A DNA stretch of 44,462 nt, taken from positions 1-44,462 of the forward strand of contig CAJUAR010000016.1 of assembly GCA_910584495.1 (NCBI GenBank), written 5' to 3'. The notes under the pieces are model-generated. The model was not told where the DNA came from. It saw only the letters and a list, made by a program, of their open reading frames with translations, and did not search any database. Of this stretch, positions 34,101 through 41,094 are shown piece by piece. The position numbers were made by a program, and so were the translations under genes. Numbering within the stretch: the stretch's first letter is position 1; the number at the start of each line of letters is the position of its first letter. This DNA is from an uncultured Muribaculaceae bacterium. Its GTDB lineage: Bacteria > Bacteroidota > Bacteroidia > Bacteroidales > Muribaculaceae.

Positions 34101-34473
34101 TTGTGCTCACATTGAAAGCGTCGTAGTCGAAGAGCAGATCGTGCAAGGCCGCTTCTGCCGCAGTCTGCAACTGTTCGGCACTGCATCCGAATTCGTTGCA
34201 AAGCATGGCTGTGTAGGGCGTGCTTGTGGCGGAATCGGGCAGCCGCAGGTTGTTGAGCTGCATCACAATGCGCGATTTCATCTCTTCGGTGGCGGCGTTT
34301 GTAAAAGTAATGGCCAGAATGTGTCGGTGACGGTGCGCCCCTCCGCTGTCATTGTGCGTATAGAGATGGTAGTGTCCGGCGTTGTCCTTGTAGCCAAGGA
34401 GCATTTTCAGATATTCATAGGCAAGGTTGAAGGTCTTGCCCGAACCGGCCGAGGCCTTATAGATTGTAAGCAT
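31132..34473 (-). CDS. UvrD/Rep-type helicase-nuclease, AddA/RecB-like
   Basis: This 1113-residue superfamily 1A enzyme is expected to process DNA double-strand ends for recombination. Walker A is KASAGSGKT (residues 6-14), motif II is LLIDEFQDTS (about 411-420), and motif V is VMTVHTAKGLE. The C-terminus carries a RecB-type PD-(D/E)XK nuclease, seen as DRIVLTPEGECIVVDYKF (about 1057-1074). The fusion of helicase and nuclease is AddA/RecB-like. The usual AddB-type partner is not in this window. It follows the glycosyl-phosphate transferase gene after 14 nt and probably shares its transcript. Confidence 0.9.
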   Translation of the reverse strand: MLTIYKASAGSGKTFNLAYEYLKMLLGYKDNAGHYHLYTHNDSGGAHRHRHILAITFTNAATEEMKSRIVMQLNNLRLPDSATSTPYTAMLCNEFGCSAEQLQTAAEAALHDLLFDYDAFNVSTIDSFFQGVMRTFSRELDRQGDYELAIDNKDVIAGAITRMLDQLNYDHSPLNAPLYKWIEEYSLEKLVNGEQSNFFNRSSGMLRSLVKEMERASDETFAMHASEMRQYFARPQLFSNFVNFLNDKVKHCSECAATAQRIFDILSNAGIGHNIIAGPLLSRLMMAVDPPKKIPSDALTPKFLYAQELELKHITKKDNLKNPAVAAAADEILPLAQLFCSQFVDFISERKVAEALLRSVGYQIFISMAQRSLDDFLRENNTVMLSSTGELLKQIINEEEMPFIYERMGMQLEHLLIDEFQDTSRLQWNNLKPLVANSLANDFDNLIIGDEKQSIYRWRNSDSELLGSHVQTVDFPSQYVARGHNPKDNTNHRSAGDIVRFNNTLFKLLGCRYQASHYRNVVQTPSDGLASVPAFVHVDFNTDRAKEDIYEQTCSEILRQHADGYSWRDILVLVRINQDATDIVKYITEKHPEIRLISSEALLLKNSPAVRAVVSMLKLISRSYKGKKVTRDDDSPQYATKADIVLMVMRFNHYLSLGEEPSEALELALDEGVDAGKKLTDQIRDIKAENPANLVALVEAVIAHKLSPQQRREEYAYIAALQDIVMAHAEGPEPSLSKFLAEYDLNENRWAIKAPAHLDAVQVMTVHTAKGLERACVHIPMADWTVKDEVKMWVKLTDKPYFKDTTPPPILHLSVTSKSPLRNEKYSPVAQEVEQAKKAEQIDNLNITYVAYTRASRELHITFNTTKGMGGDVLAAVKESNDASGPHTLGLAQFFDPLTNIFALGSPTKPLQKAPPASNVVEAGEYGVDFRSDIRPLVSIDDMLGDSMDIGGEIDPEIVDNTFGGTEAMRLASRRGMDLHAILAGARTIDDIERSLQRFCSRTGLDSIVADDYRAELTAAIAANADLVKQWFAPDCKVFPERSIYDSSTGETFRPDRIVLTPEGECIVVDYKFTTAPRPSHKWQIENYARLLKELGYTKIRTYIWYPLLRKVE

Positions 34474-34487
34474 TGCAGAGTAGGGGG

Positions 34488-35876
34488 TCAGAAAGCGTTT
34501 TTTTCACCGGCAATGGCGTTCATCACTGTTCGCACAATAATTTTTAGGTCGAGGAGGAACGACCAGTTTTCGATGTACCACACATCGTGCTCCACCCGAC
34601 GCTCCATTTTCCAAAGCTGGTCGGTGATGCCTCGATAGCCGTTGACCTGAGCCCAGCCAGTGATGCCCGGTTTCACGGCATGTCGCACCATGTAGTGGTC
34701 CACAAGACGGGTGTAGTCGGTGGTGTGTTTGAGCATGTGTGGCCGGGGGCCGACAATGGACATGTCTCCTTTGAAAACGTTGATGAATTGCGGCAGTTCG
34801 TCGATAGACGTGCGGCGTAGGAAATTACCGAATTTGGTTTTGCGGGGGTCGTTTTCTGTGGCCTGGCAGGTGTCGGCGTTTTTGTTCACGTGCATTGTGC
34901 GGAACTTATAGCACTTGAAAGTCTTGCCCATATATCCGGTTCGTTCTTGTTTGAAATATACCGGGCCGGGCGATGTCAGTTTGATGATTATGGAAACCGG
35001 AATGTAAATCAGTGGATAGAATATGAGACATATGCCCGAAAACGTAAGGTCGAATGTTCGTTTTATAAAACGGTTGATGGGGCGTTTGAGAGGATTGCGT
35101 CCCATCAGCAACATGGGCTGCTGGCCGATGGAGATGAGCTGCAGAGGACGGTTCATGGTGTGAGGCAGCTGCGGCACATAGATGAATTCGGCAACGTTGT
35201 CGTCGGCCACCTTGATGGCATCGGCAAGGGCACAGTCATGGCCCGACAGGGAGAAATAGATTTGCCTTACATCCTTTTCTTTCACAAATTGCTCCAGGAC
35301 GGAAATGGGATATACCTTGCCAAGATTGAAATTGTCGGAGGGATTGTTGTCGAAGAACGCAAGGACGTGAAAGCCAAAACCTGCATCCTGCTTCAGAGCA
35401 TCAAAGAGCCTTCTTGCCGAAGGACCGGTGCCTATAATGGCCACACGAACAAAGTTATAGCCTTTTCGGCGAAAGTGCTTGAGAACCAATCCTGCCGTGA
35501 TTCGATATGTTTGCTCGATAATGGCCATGAGGGCATAGAGAAAGACTATGGAGCGAATGGACATCTCGGCAATATCCAAAAAACCGCGAAGGCAGAGAAA
35601 CAGCAGGGCGTGGGCTCCTATGGCATAAAAAGTTGTTTTCACCGTGTTCTCCATCTTTGCTCCGCGCACCGGCAGGCGTTGCATGATGCCTAACATAGGC
35701 ACTAAGCCCACCTCGACCAAAAGCCATAGTTCGCGCAGAATGCGCGTATTGTCCTTCAGCGATGGAAAAACGAAGATGGTTATAAGAAAAACGATGTTGA
35801 CAACGATTGCGTCGCCAAGGAGCAAAAGATAGGGTATATAGCCGCCGTGGGCAGTCGTTCGTTCGCTTTGAGTCAT
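34488..35876 (-). CDS. Undecaprenyl-phosphate glycosyl-1-phosphate transferase (polyprenyl sugar transferase, WcaJ/CpsE-like)
   Basis: This 462-residue enzyme starts exopolysaccharide synthesis by transferring a sugar-1-phosphate to undecaprenyl phosphate. There are four N-terminal membrane helices, then a Rossmann-like CoA-binding domain (VAIIGTGPSARRLFDAL, about 150-165). A membrane-hairpin PNPT catalytic domain begins at KRTFDLTFSGICLIFYPLIY. Catalytic-domain motifs are GPVYFKQERTGYMGKTF, YKFRTM, RRTSIDELPQFINVFKGDMS, VGPRP and KPGITGWAQVNGYRG. No other polysaccharide genes are near, so it may be an orphan initiator. A palindrome lies in its promoter region. Confidence 0.93.
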   Translation of the reverse strand: MTQSERTTAHGGYIPYLLLLGDAIVVNIVFLITIFVFPSLKDNTRILRELWLLVEVGLVPMLGIMQRLPVRGAKMENTVKTTFYAIGAHALLFLCLRGFLDIAEMSIRSIVFLYALMAIIEQTYRITAGLVLKHFRRKGYNFVRVAIIGTGPSARRLFDALKQDAGFGFHVLAFFDNNPSDNFNLGKVYPISVLEQFVKEKDVRQIYFSLSGHDCALADAIKVADDNVAEFIYVPQLPHTMNRPLQLISIGQQPMLLMGRNPLKRPINRFIKRTFDLTFSGICLIFYPLIYIPVSIIIKLTSPGPVYFKQERTGYMGKTFKCYKFRTMHVNKNADTCQATENDPRKTKFGNFLRRTSIDELPQFINVFKGDMSIVGPRPHMLKHTTDYTRLVDHYMVRHAVKPGITGWAQVNGYRGITDQLWKMERRVEHDVWYIENWSFLLDLKIIVRTVMNAIAGEKNAF

Positions 35877-35906
35877 CAGAAGAGGCTTTGATAACTATAA
35901 GAAAAT

Positions 35907-35926
35907 GTAACTGACCGGCCAGTTAC
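35907..35926. promoter_or_regulatory. 20-bp palindrome upstream of the glycosyl-phosphate transferase gene
   Basis: Arms GTAACTG and CAGTTAC flank ACCGGC, giving 18 of 20 symmetric positions. It starts about 30 nt upstream of the ATG and adjoins a TACATTTT sequence on the minus strand that could serve as an imperfect -7 box. It is a likely binding site for a dimeric regulator. Confidence 0.45.
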
Positions 35927-35992
35927 GTTAATTGGGTATTCAAGTCTGACAGGATAAACTTGACGGTAAAAAGCATGTACTGTTGTAGTGAA

Positions 35993-36026
35993 GGGACGCA
36001 CGGTCTGTGGATAGGCCGTGCGTCCC
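35993..36026 (-). terminator. GC-rich hairpin after the DUF349 gene (probable terminator)
   Basis: A perfect 11-bp stem GGGACGCACGG/CCGTGCGTCCC has a 12-nt loop and lies 13 bp after the DUF349 stop. The T-rich side (TTTGTTTG) is on the plus strand. The minus-strand side has only TT, so termination strength for the DUF349 gene is uncertain. Confidence 0.55.
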
Positions 36027-36038
36027 TTTGTTTGTGTT

Positions 36039-37973
36039 TCAGAGTTTGCCGTCGATCAGGTTGATTTTTTCCTGAATTTCGGCAATGTCGGCCTTGAGGC
36101 GTTCGATTCGGCGCTCCATGTCGCGCACCAGCGAATCGCCGCTTTTCGACTTTGAACTGAGGAAACCGAGGTTGTTCTCGTAGGTGCGCAGGTCGTTGCG
36201 TCGGTTTTCGAGAGCACGGGTCAGACGGTTGCGTTCGCTGAAGAGTTTGTCGCTGTCGCCTTCCATCTGGTTCATGTTGGCTTCGAAGCGTTCGCGGCGT
36301 GCGCGCGATTCGGCAATGGCGAATTGCTTGCGGACGGCATCGACAGCTGCGCGGTATGCCTCGTAGAGCTTGTCTTTTTCGCGGAAGGGCACGTGTCCGG
36401 TCTGCTGCCAGCGCTGCTGCAGTTCCCGCAGGGCGGCAACGGCATCGTTTTTTTCCACTCCTTCGGCTGTCAGGGCCGACAGTTCGCCGATGATTTGTCG
36501 TTTGGCCTGTAGGTTGGCCATTTCGGTCTGGCGTGTGCCGCTGCCGGCTTTCTTCTTTTGGTCGAAGAAGTAGTCGCACGCTGTGGTGAAACGGTTCCAC
36601 AGAGCATCGCTATATTTTTTTGGAATGGCTCCGATGGTTTTCCATTCTTTCTGCATGGCCACAAAACGGTCGGTTGCTTCACGCCAGTCGGTGCTGTCTT
36701 TGAGGGCTTCGGCTTGTTCGACAAGCTGTTGCTTGTGGGCAAGGTTGGCAGCGAGTTCCTCGCGTGTGTTGCGGAAAAATTCGGCTTTTGCGGCAAAGAA
36801 GGCATCGCATACGCCGCGGAAGCGGGCAAAGAGGGTGCGGTTCATGCGCTTGGACGCAAAACCGAGCTTGCGCCATTCTTCTTGCAGGGCCATTATTGCC
36901 TTGGTTGTTTCGTCCCAGGCTGCGAATGTCTTGAGGTTTGTAAAGTCGATGGCTTCTATTTGTTCGCACAAGGCGGTCTTGGCTTGTTCGTTTTCGGCTT
37001 CGCGAGCTTTGCGTTCTTCGAAGAAAGCCTGGTAGCGCTTGTTCACTTCGGCCGAGGCTTCACGGAAACTGGCCCATATTTCTTCGCGCAATTCTTTTGC
37101 CACCGGGCCGATGAGGCGCCAGCGGTTGTGGAGTTCCTGCAGCCGGCGATAGGCCGAAATCACGTCGTCGGCGTTGACAAGCGAGCGTGCTTCGTCCAGA
37201 AGCTGTTCTTTCTCGGCGAGGTTTTTCTTAAAGTCGTAGTCGCGGAGTTCTTTGTTGATTTTAAGGTTGTCGGAGTATTTCTCGCGTGCATCCTGATAGC
37301 GTTTCCACAGGGCTGTCTCTTCCGTGGGCTCTACATCGCCGGCAGAATTGAATTCGTCCTGCAATTCGCGGTAGCGCGGGAATGTGCGGTTCACATTGTC
37401 GGTGTCGTCGGCCAAAGCCAGAATTTCGGCAATGATAGCGTTTTTGCGTTCAAGATTAGCTGCACGCTGTGCCTCCTGAGCTGCTGTCCAAGCTGCTTTT
37501 TTTGCACGCAGGTTTTCGAGCACTGTCGATAGTTCGGCTGCTTTTTGCTTGTCGGCTTCGATTTTGGGGTCTATAGTTTTTTCTTCGTCGTTTTCGGCAG
37601 CTGCTTTGGCTTCGGCTTCGGCAGCTTCTGTATTTTTTTGAAGAATGTTGAAGTGCTGGCGCAGACGGCGCAATTCGTCGGCTCCGATGTCGGCAGGGTC
37701 TTTTTCGAACAGCACGAGGGCTTCTTCGAGTATGGCCTCGTAGGAATCGAGACGTCGGCCGTTCTTTTCGTCGGCCTCGTTCTCGGCTTCGCTCATTAGC
37801 TCTTCTGCCGCTTCTTCAGGGTCTTCGTGGTTGATGCTTTCTAAGCTTTCTGCCGCAATTTCGGCGGGGGCGGCCTGGGGTTCTACAGCTTCGGCATTGG
37901 CCGGGGCTTCGTTGAGAGTTTGTTCTTTGACCTCCCCGCCGTTGGGTGCCAAAGAGGGATCTTGCATATCCAT
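36039..37973 (-). CDS. DUF349 repeat protein
   Basis: This is a 644-residue, highly helical and charged protein. The first 130 residues are acidic and probably disordered. Four or five DUF349 units follow (about 160-560), recognisable by repeated W-K-R/W-R-x-I/L-G-x-x and LW-x-R-F patterns such as RWRLIGPVAKELREEIW, EWRKLGFASKRMNRTLFARF, EWKTIGAIPKKYSDALWNRF and RWQQTGHVPFREKDKLYEAY. A C-terminal coiled coil occupies about 565-644. The family is common in Bacteroidetes and Actinobacteria, and the role is not established to my knowledge. It is monocistronic with a strong consensus promoter. Confidence 0.9.
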   Translation of the reverse strand: MDMQDPSLAPNGGEVKEQTLNEAPANAEAVEPQAAPAEIAAESLESINHEDPEEAAEELMSEAENEADEKNGRRLDSYEAILEEALVLFEKDPADIGADELRRLRQHFNILQKNTEAAEAEAKAAAENDEEKTIDPKIEADKQKAAELSTVLENLRAKKAAWTAAQEAQRAANLERKNAIIAEILALADDTDNVNRTFPRYRELQDEFNSAGDVEPTEETALWKRYQDAREKYSDNLKINKELRDYDFKKNLAEKEQLLDEARSLVNADDVISAYRRLQELHNRWRLIGPVAKELREEIWASFREASAEVNKRYQAFFEERKAREAENEQAKTALCEQIEAIDFTNLKTFAAWDETTKAIMALQEEWRKLGFASKRMNRTLFARFRGVCDAFFAAKAEFFRNTREELAANLAHKQQLVEQAEALKDSTDWREATDRFVAMQKEWKTIGAIPKKYSDALWNRFTTACDYFFDQKKKAGSGTRQTEMANLQAKRQIIGELSALTAEGVEKNDAVAALRELQQRWQQTGHVPFREKDKLYEAYRAAVDAVRKQFAIAESRARRERFEANMNQMEGDSDKLFSERNRLTRALENRRNDLRTYENNLGFLSSKSKSGDSLVRDMERRIERLKADIAEIQEKINLIDGKL

Positions 37974-38023
37974 AGGACAACTTAATAATTAAGGTTACGA
38001 CAAGTAATTGCACTTTGTCGGCC

Positions 38024-38055
38024 CAAAAATAGCAAAAAATATCTAAACTGCCAAA
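38024..38055 (-). promoter_or_regulatory. DUF349 gene promoter
   Basis: On the minus strand TTTG (38052-38055), a 20-bp spacer and TATTTTTG (38024-38031) match the consensus, about 50 nt upstream of ATG 37973. Confidence 0.8.
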
Positions 38056-38098
38056 ATAATTTTGTCCCGCTCCCGAAAAATGAAGAGTAAGCCGGCTC

Positions 38099-38163
38099 TT
38101 ATTATGGAGGGGAGGCGTCCTCGCCTCCCGCGGTTGGCTGGTTGCCCGGCTGCCACGAACCGG
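38099..38163. repeat. Dispersed repeat, second copy (one-ended)
   Basis: These 65 bp match the left end of the 25131-25309 element with only a few differences, including the full inverted-end sequence and the following GGTTG...GCCCGGCTGCCACGA segment. No inverted right end follows. It lies between the DUF349 promoter and the promoter of structured RNA copy B. Confidence 0.8.
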
Positions 38164-38174
38164 CGTTAAAAAAA

Positions 38175-38207
38175 TTTGTGCCGCTGAAAAAATATTTGTA
38201 ACTTTGC
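38175..38207 (+). promoter_or_regulatory. Strong primary-sigma promoter for structured RNA copy B
   Basis: TTTG (38175-38178), a 20-bp spacer and TAACTTTGC (38199-38207) form a complete match with the same geometry as the copy A promoter. Confidence 0.85.
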
Positions 38208-38213
38208 AACAGT

Positions 38214-38510
38214 ATATCGCTGCGGAGCCCGATATGGGCGAGCGGCGGGTGCTACAGACATATAAAAAGCGTTTATCGCGCTTGTTCTTGGCCACACAGA
38301 ACTTAGCAACTTCAATCACAGTCAAGGATATAGCAACGATAGGCGCCTTTCGGGTATGATAAGCACCGGCACAGGTGTATGCGCGAGCATACTCCATGCC
38401 GTCATATCATACGGCGTGAGGCTCCGCGTTGCTCGTTCCACTGTGATGGGCAATGCTAAGGCCTTGTGTGGCGGGACGAGCATCAGGTATGGCTCTCACG
38501 CTTTTTTCTT
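38214..38510 (+). ncRNA. Structured RNA, copy B (homologue of 4099-4443)
   Basis: This is a region of about 300 nt without a credible ORF. Elements shared with copy A, in order: GCGGA-GCCC-loop-GGGC-GAG at the 5' end; GACATAT followed by AAAAAGCGTTTA; a GAACTT...GCAA...CTTCA block; GCAAC near a TAG; a long hairpin arm (here GTATGAT/ATCATAC enclosing GTATGC-GCGA-GCATAC). The terminal domain is closed by GCGTGAG (38414-38420)/CTCACGC (38495-38501). Within it GTTGCTCGTTCC (38428-38439) pairs with GGGACGAGCATC (38473-38484). Compared with copy A, a G-T pair is replaced by G-C and a T-A pair by T-G, so pairing is kept while sequence changes. Six T residues follow the closing stem. The next gene begins about 40 nt later without a visible promoter. 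Confidence 0.8.
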
Positions 38511-38551
38511 ATAAACCAATCTAATGCCAAAGAGTGGGCCCGGCGGCAACA

Positions 38552-38902
38552 ATGAAAATGGAGAACTCTATTCCATCCAGTGAAAAGGCTGTCGGGGTAG
38601 TAATTACAAAGACCAAGGCAGACGGAATGCTGACTTACGATGCCGTCCGGCGCTCATGGCTCCTAAGCGACGAGCAGCTTGCCAAAGCCAACGAAGCGAG
38701 GTATATCCTTGCTATTGAAAACAGCACCGTAGTGGACATCTTTGAAAAGCACGGAGTTTTCCGTCCTTCGTCAGATGATTCCGATAACAAAGGTCGATAC
38801 ACCTTCTCTCCGGTTCCCGTAACAAATCTTTCTATCCGAAACCGATACATCGGCACACATTACCGCTCGTACGGCTCTGCCGTGATATTCTTCGGATTCT
38901 GA
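38552..38902 (+). CDS. Small cytoplasmic protein of unknown function
   Basis: This is a 116-residue protein from ATG 38552 (a GTG at 38534 and an ATG at 38558 are alternatives). There is no signal peptide or membrane segment. The order of features is YDAVRRSW, a helix (DEQLAKANEARY), a strand ILAIENSTVVDIFE, GRYTFSPVP, and a final IRNRYIGTHYRSYGSAVIFF. This W-helix-strand-GR(Y/W)-F-RYIG pattern recalls small domains seen in phage and mobile-element proteins, but I cannot name it. It is the first gene after structured RNA B and 34 bp before a BspA-type gene. Confidence 0.7.
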   Translation: MKMENSIPSSEKAVGVVITKTKADGMLTYDAVRRSWLLSDEQLAKANEARYILAIENSTVVDIFEKHGVFRPSSDDSDNKGRYTFSPVPVTNLSIRNRYIGTHYRSYGSAVIFFGF

Positions 38903-38936
38903 AAACAATACAAACATTAAATCAATCAAAACAGCA

Positions 38937-41087
38937 ATGAAAAAAATTTTACTTTTCATGCTCGGAGTGCTGATAGCACTGCCGGGCATCGCTCGCGACT
39001 TCACCTACGAGTACGAAGGGCAGACGCTGACCTACACCGTCATTGACGAGGAGGCCAAGACCTGCATGACAAAGAAAGGAAGTTATGATGGTTATACGGT
39101 TACTCCGGGCAATTCCGTTTCAGGAGTACTGGAGATTCCATCTATTGCAAAAGACGGAGATGTAGAGTATACCGTCATCGAAATTGGCCACCGATCTTTC
39201 TACAATAGCAACCTTAAATCGGTGATCATCCCCCCCTCCGTCAACTCCGTTGGCAAAGATGCGTTCGAGTGGTGTTTCTACCTCGATAAATCGGCATATC
39301 CTTCCGGGTTAAACTGCCCATTCAACCGGGGTGCTAAAATTCAATATCCAAGGGAAGGCGCGATAATTGAAGATGGCTTTGTTTACGGCTCCGAGAGGAA
39401 AGCAATCCTCTTTGCGCCTCTTTCCTTGGAAGGGGAATATATTATACCCGAGTCGGTCTTTTCAATTGGCGAATATGCGTTCTACAACTGCGAAAATCTA
39501 AGATCGGTGATCATCCCCCCCTCCGTCAACTCCGTTGGCAAAGATGCGTTCACCTGGTCTGGACTTAAGAAATCGGCATATCCTTCCGGGTTAAACTGCT
39601 CAATCGGCACGGGTGCTCAAATTCAATATCCAAGGGAAGGCGCGTTAATAGAAGATGGCTTTGTTTACGGACCTGAGAAGAGTGCCATCTACTTTGCTCC
39701 TCTTTCCTTGGCAGGGGAATATATTATTCCCGAGTCCGTCGCCTCAATTAGCAACTATGCTTTCAGCGGCTGCGAAAATCTAACCTCGGTTAAAGCTACG
39801 ACTATAAAGCCGCCAGTAATGGGAGACAACTCATTCGAAGGATTGTATGCTACTACTGTGTTATCGGTGCCGGAAGAAGGGGCCATTGACTATATTATCT
39901 CTAACTGGTCCTTATTCGAAAACCTCAGAATCGGTGATTCTGAAAGCGCATCTCGAATATACGAGACTGGCAATCTGAGATATAGGCTTATCCCCGGCAA
40001 GACAGAAGATGACCAAAATTTAGCCGTAGTGGTTCAAGGCGATTATTCATCGTTGACCGAAGTCACAATTCCCGAGCGCTTCACCGTAAGCGAAAACGGC
40101 ACAAATTATCGCTATTCCGTTTACGGCATTGGCTTCCAAGCGTTCAAAGAATGTTCTGATCTCAAGACTGTGACTTTCAACTCTCGAAATGCCTCCAAAA
40201 TAATAGGAGATTACGCATTTGCAGGCACAAGAATATCTACGCTTACACTACCTGCGACCGTCGAGTCTATCGGCAATTATGCTTTTTACGACTGTAGACC
40301 TTTGAAAAATGTGGAGATTCCCGAAGGTGTCGAAACAATTGGCAACTATGCATTCACCTATTGTAATTTATTGGAAAAAATAACAATTCCTGGAACGGTT
40401 AAGACTATCGGTGATTACGCTTTCTTTAAATCGGGTCTTGAAGAAGTGGTTTTACAAGAAGGGGTGGGTGCAATCGGAATCGGATCGTTTGCTGGTCTCA
40501 CCTTTCTGAAAAAGGTTACACTGAACGAAGGTATTGAATCAATAGGAGAATCTGCGTTTGAGCGAGACTACAAAGACTACAATCAACCCTTTGATTCTAT
40601 TTATATACCGTCCACTCTTAGATCGATAGGAAAGAATGCATTCCGTAATGTTACGGTTTATAAGGTGAATGTTTCCAATCTTGCAGCTTGGTGTGGGATA
40701 GACTTCGATAACGCGTATTCCAATCCCCTGCATTCAGGGGAAGCCGGTTTGTTTGTCAATGACGAACAGGTGACAGATTTTACGGCTGAGAATATTAGCG
40801 AAATTAAGCCTTTTGCATTCTACAACTGCAAAGAACTAAAATCAGCTACCCTCAATGACGGAGTGCTGAGTGTAGGAATCAAAGCCTTCGCAGGATGCAA
40901 CGATCTGCGTGAGGTTGAGATTGGCCCTGGCATTAAGGAATGTGATGAATATGCATTCTACGGTAATAAGCTCAATCGCTTAATAATTGACGATTCTTCC
41001 GAAACGATCCTGTTTGTCGGAAATTGGGAAAGCGTAGCCATTAAAGAGCTTTATATGGGACGCCAATTTATATTCAAAACTTTCTAA
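38937..41087 (+). CDS. BspA-type leucine-rich repeat protein without C-terminal domains
   Basis: This 716-residue exported protein has a signal peptide (cleavage near GIA|RD). A short N-terminal domain (YEGQTLTYTVIDEE) is common to BspA proteins. LRR_5 repeats extend from about residue 75 to the end. The array contains a 95-residue tandem duplication (about residues 95-285). It stops abruptly inside a repeat-like segment (ELYMGRQFIFKTF), with no Ig-like domain and no sorting-type tail. The other two BspA-type genes in the window have both. It may therefore be truncated, or depend on the next gene product. Confidence 0.88.
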   Translation: MKKILLFMLGVLIALPGIARDFTYEYEGQTLTYTVIDEEAKTCMTKKGSYDGYTVTPGNSVSGVLEIPSIAKDGDVEYTVIEIGHRSFYNSNLKSVIIPPSVNSVGKDAFEWCFYLDKSAYPSGLNCPFNRGAKIQYPREGAIIEDGFVYGSERKAILFAPLSLEGEYIIPESVFSIGEYAFYNCENLRSVIIPPSVNSVGKDAFTWSGLKKSAYPSGLNCSIGTGAQIQYPREGALIEDGFVYGPEKSAIYFAPLSLAGEYIIPESVASISNYAFSGCENLTSVKATTIKPPVMGDNSFEGLYATTVLSVPEEGAIDYIISNWSLFENLRIGDSESASRIYETGNLRYRLIPGKTEDDQNLAVVVQGDYSSLTEVTIPERFTVSENGTNYRYSVYGIGFQAFKECSDLKTVTFNSRNASKIIGDYAFAGTRISTLTLPATVESIGNYAFYDCRPLKNVEIPEGVETIGNYAFTYCNLLEKITIPGTVKTIGDYAFFKSGLEEVVLQEGVGAIGIGSFAGLTFLKKVTLNEGIESIGESAFERDYKDYNQPFDSIYIPSTLRSIGKNAFRNVTVYKVNVSNLAAWCGIDFDNAYSNPLHSGEAGLFVNDEQVTDFTAENISEIKPFAFYNCKELKSATLNDGVLSVGIKAFAGCNDLREVEIGPGIKECDEYAFYGNKLNRLIIDDSSETILFVGNWESVAIKELYMGRQFIFKTF
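39220..39789 (+). repeat. 285-bp in-frame tandem duplication with two C7 tracts
   Basis: The block starting at 39220 recurs at 39505, an offset of exactly 285 bp (95 codons). The first 48 bp of each unit are identical, including a run of seven C residues (39230-39236 and 39515-39521). Later segments are partly diverged, with long identical islands. Recombination between units would stay in frame. Confidence 0.85.
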
Positions 41088-41094
41088 CTTTTGA

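Noticed and set aside
33448..34638. A 396-codon plus-strand ORF
   Set aside because: It is antisense to the helicase-nuclease gene and shows no signal or family motif.
37816..38397. A 193-codon minus-strand ORF spanning the dispersed repeat and RNA copy B
   Set aside because: It overlaps the DUF349 coding start, a strong promoter, a repeat and a structured RNA. Composition is not protein-like.
38524..38583. A 19-codon ORF just after RNA copy B as a leader peptide
   Set aside because: It has no regulatory codon run, and it overlaps the start of the 38552 gene in another frame.
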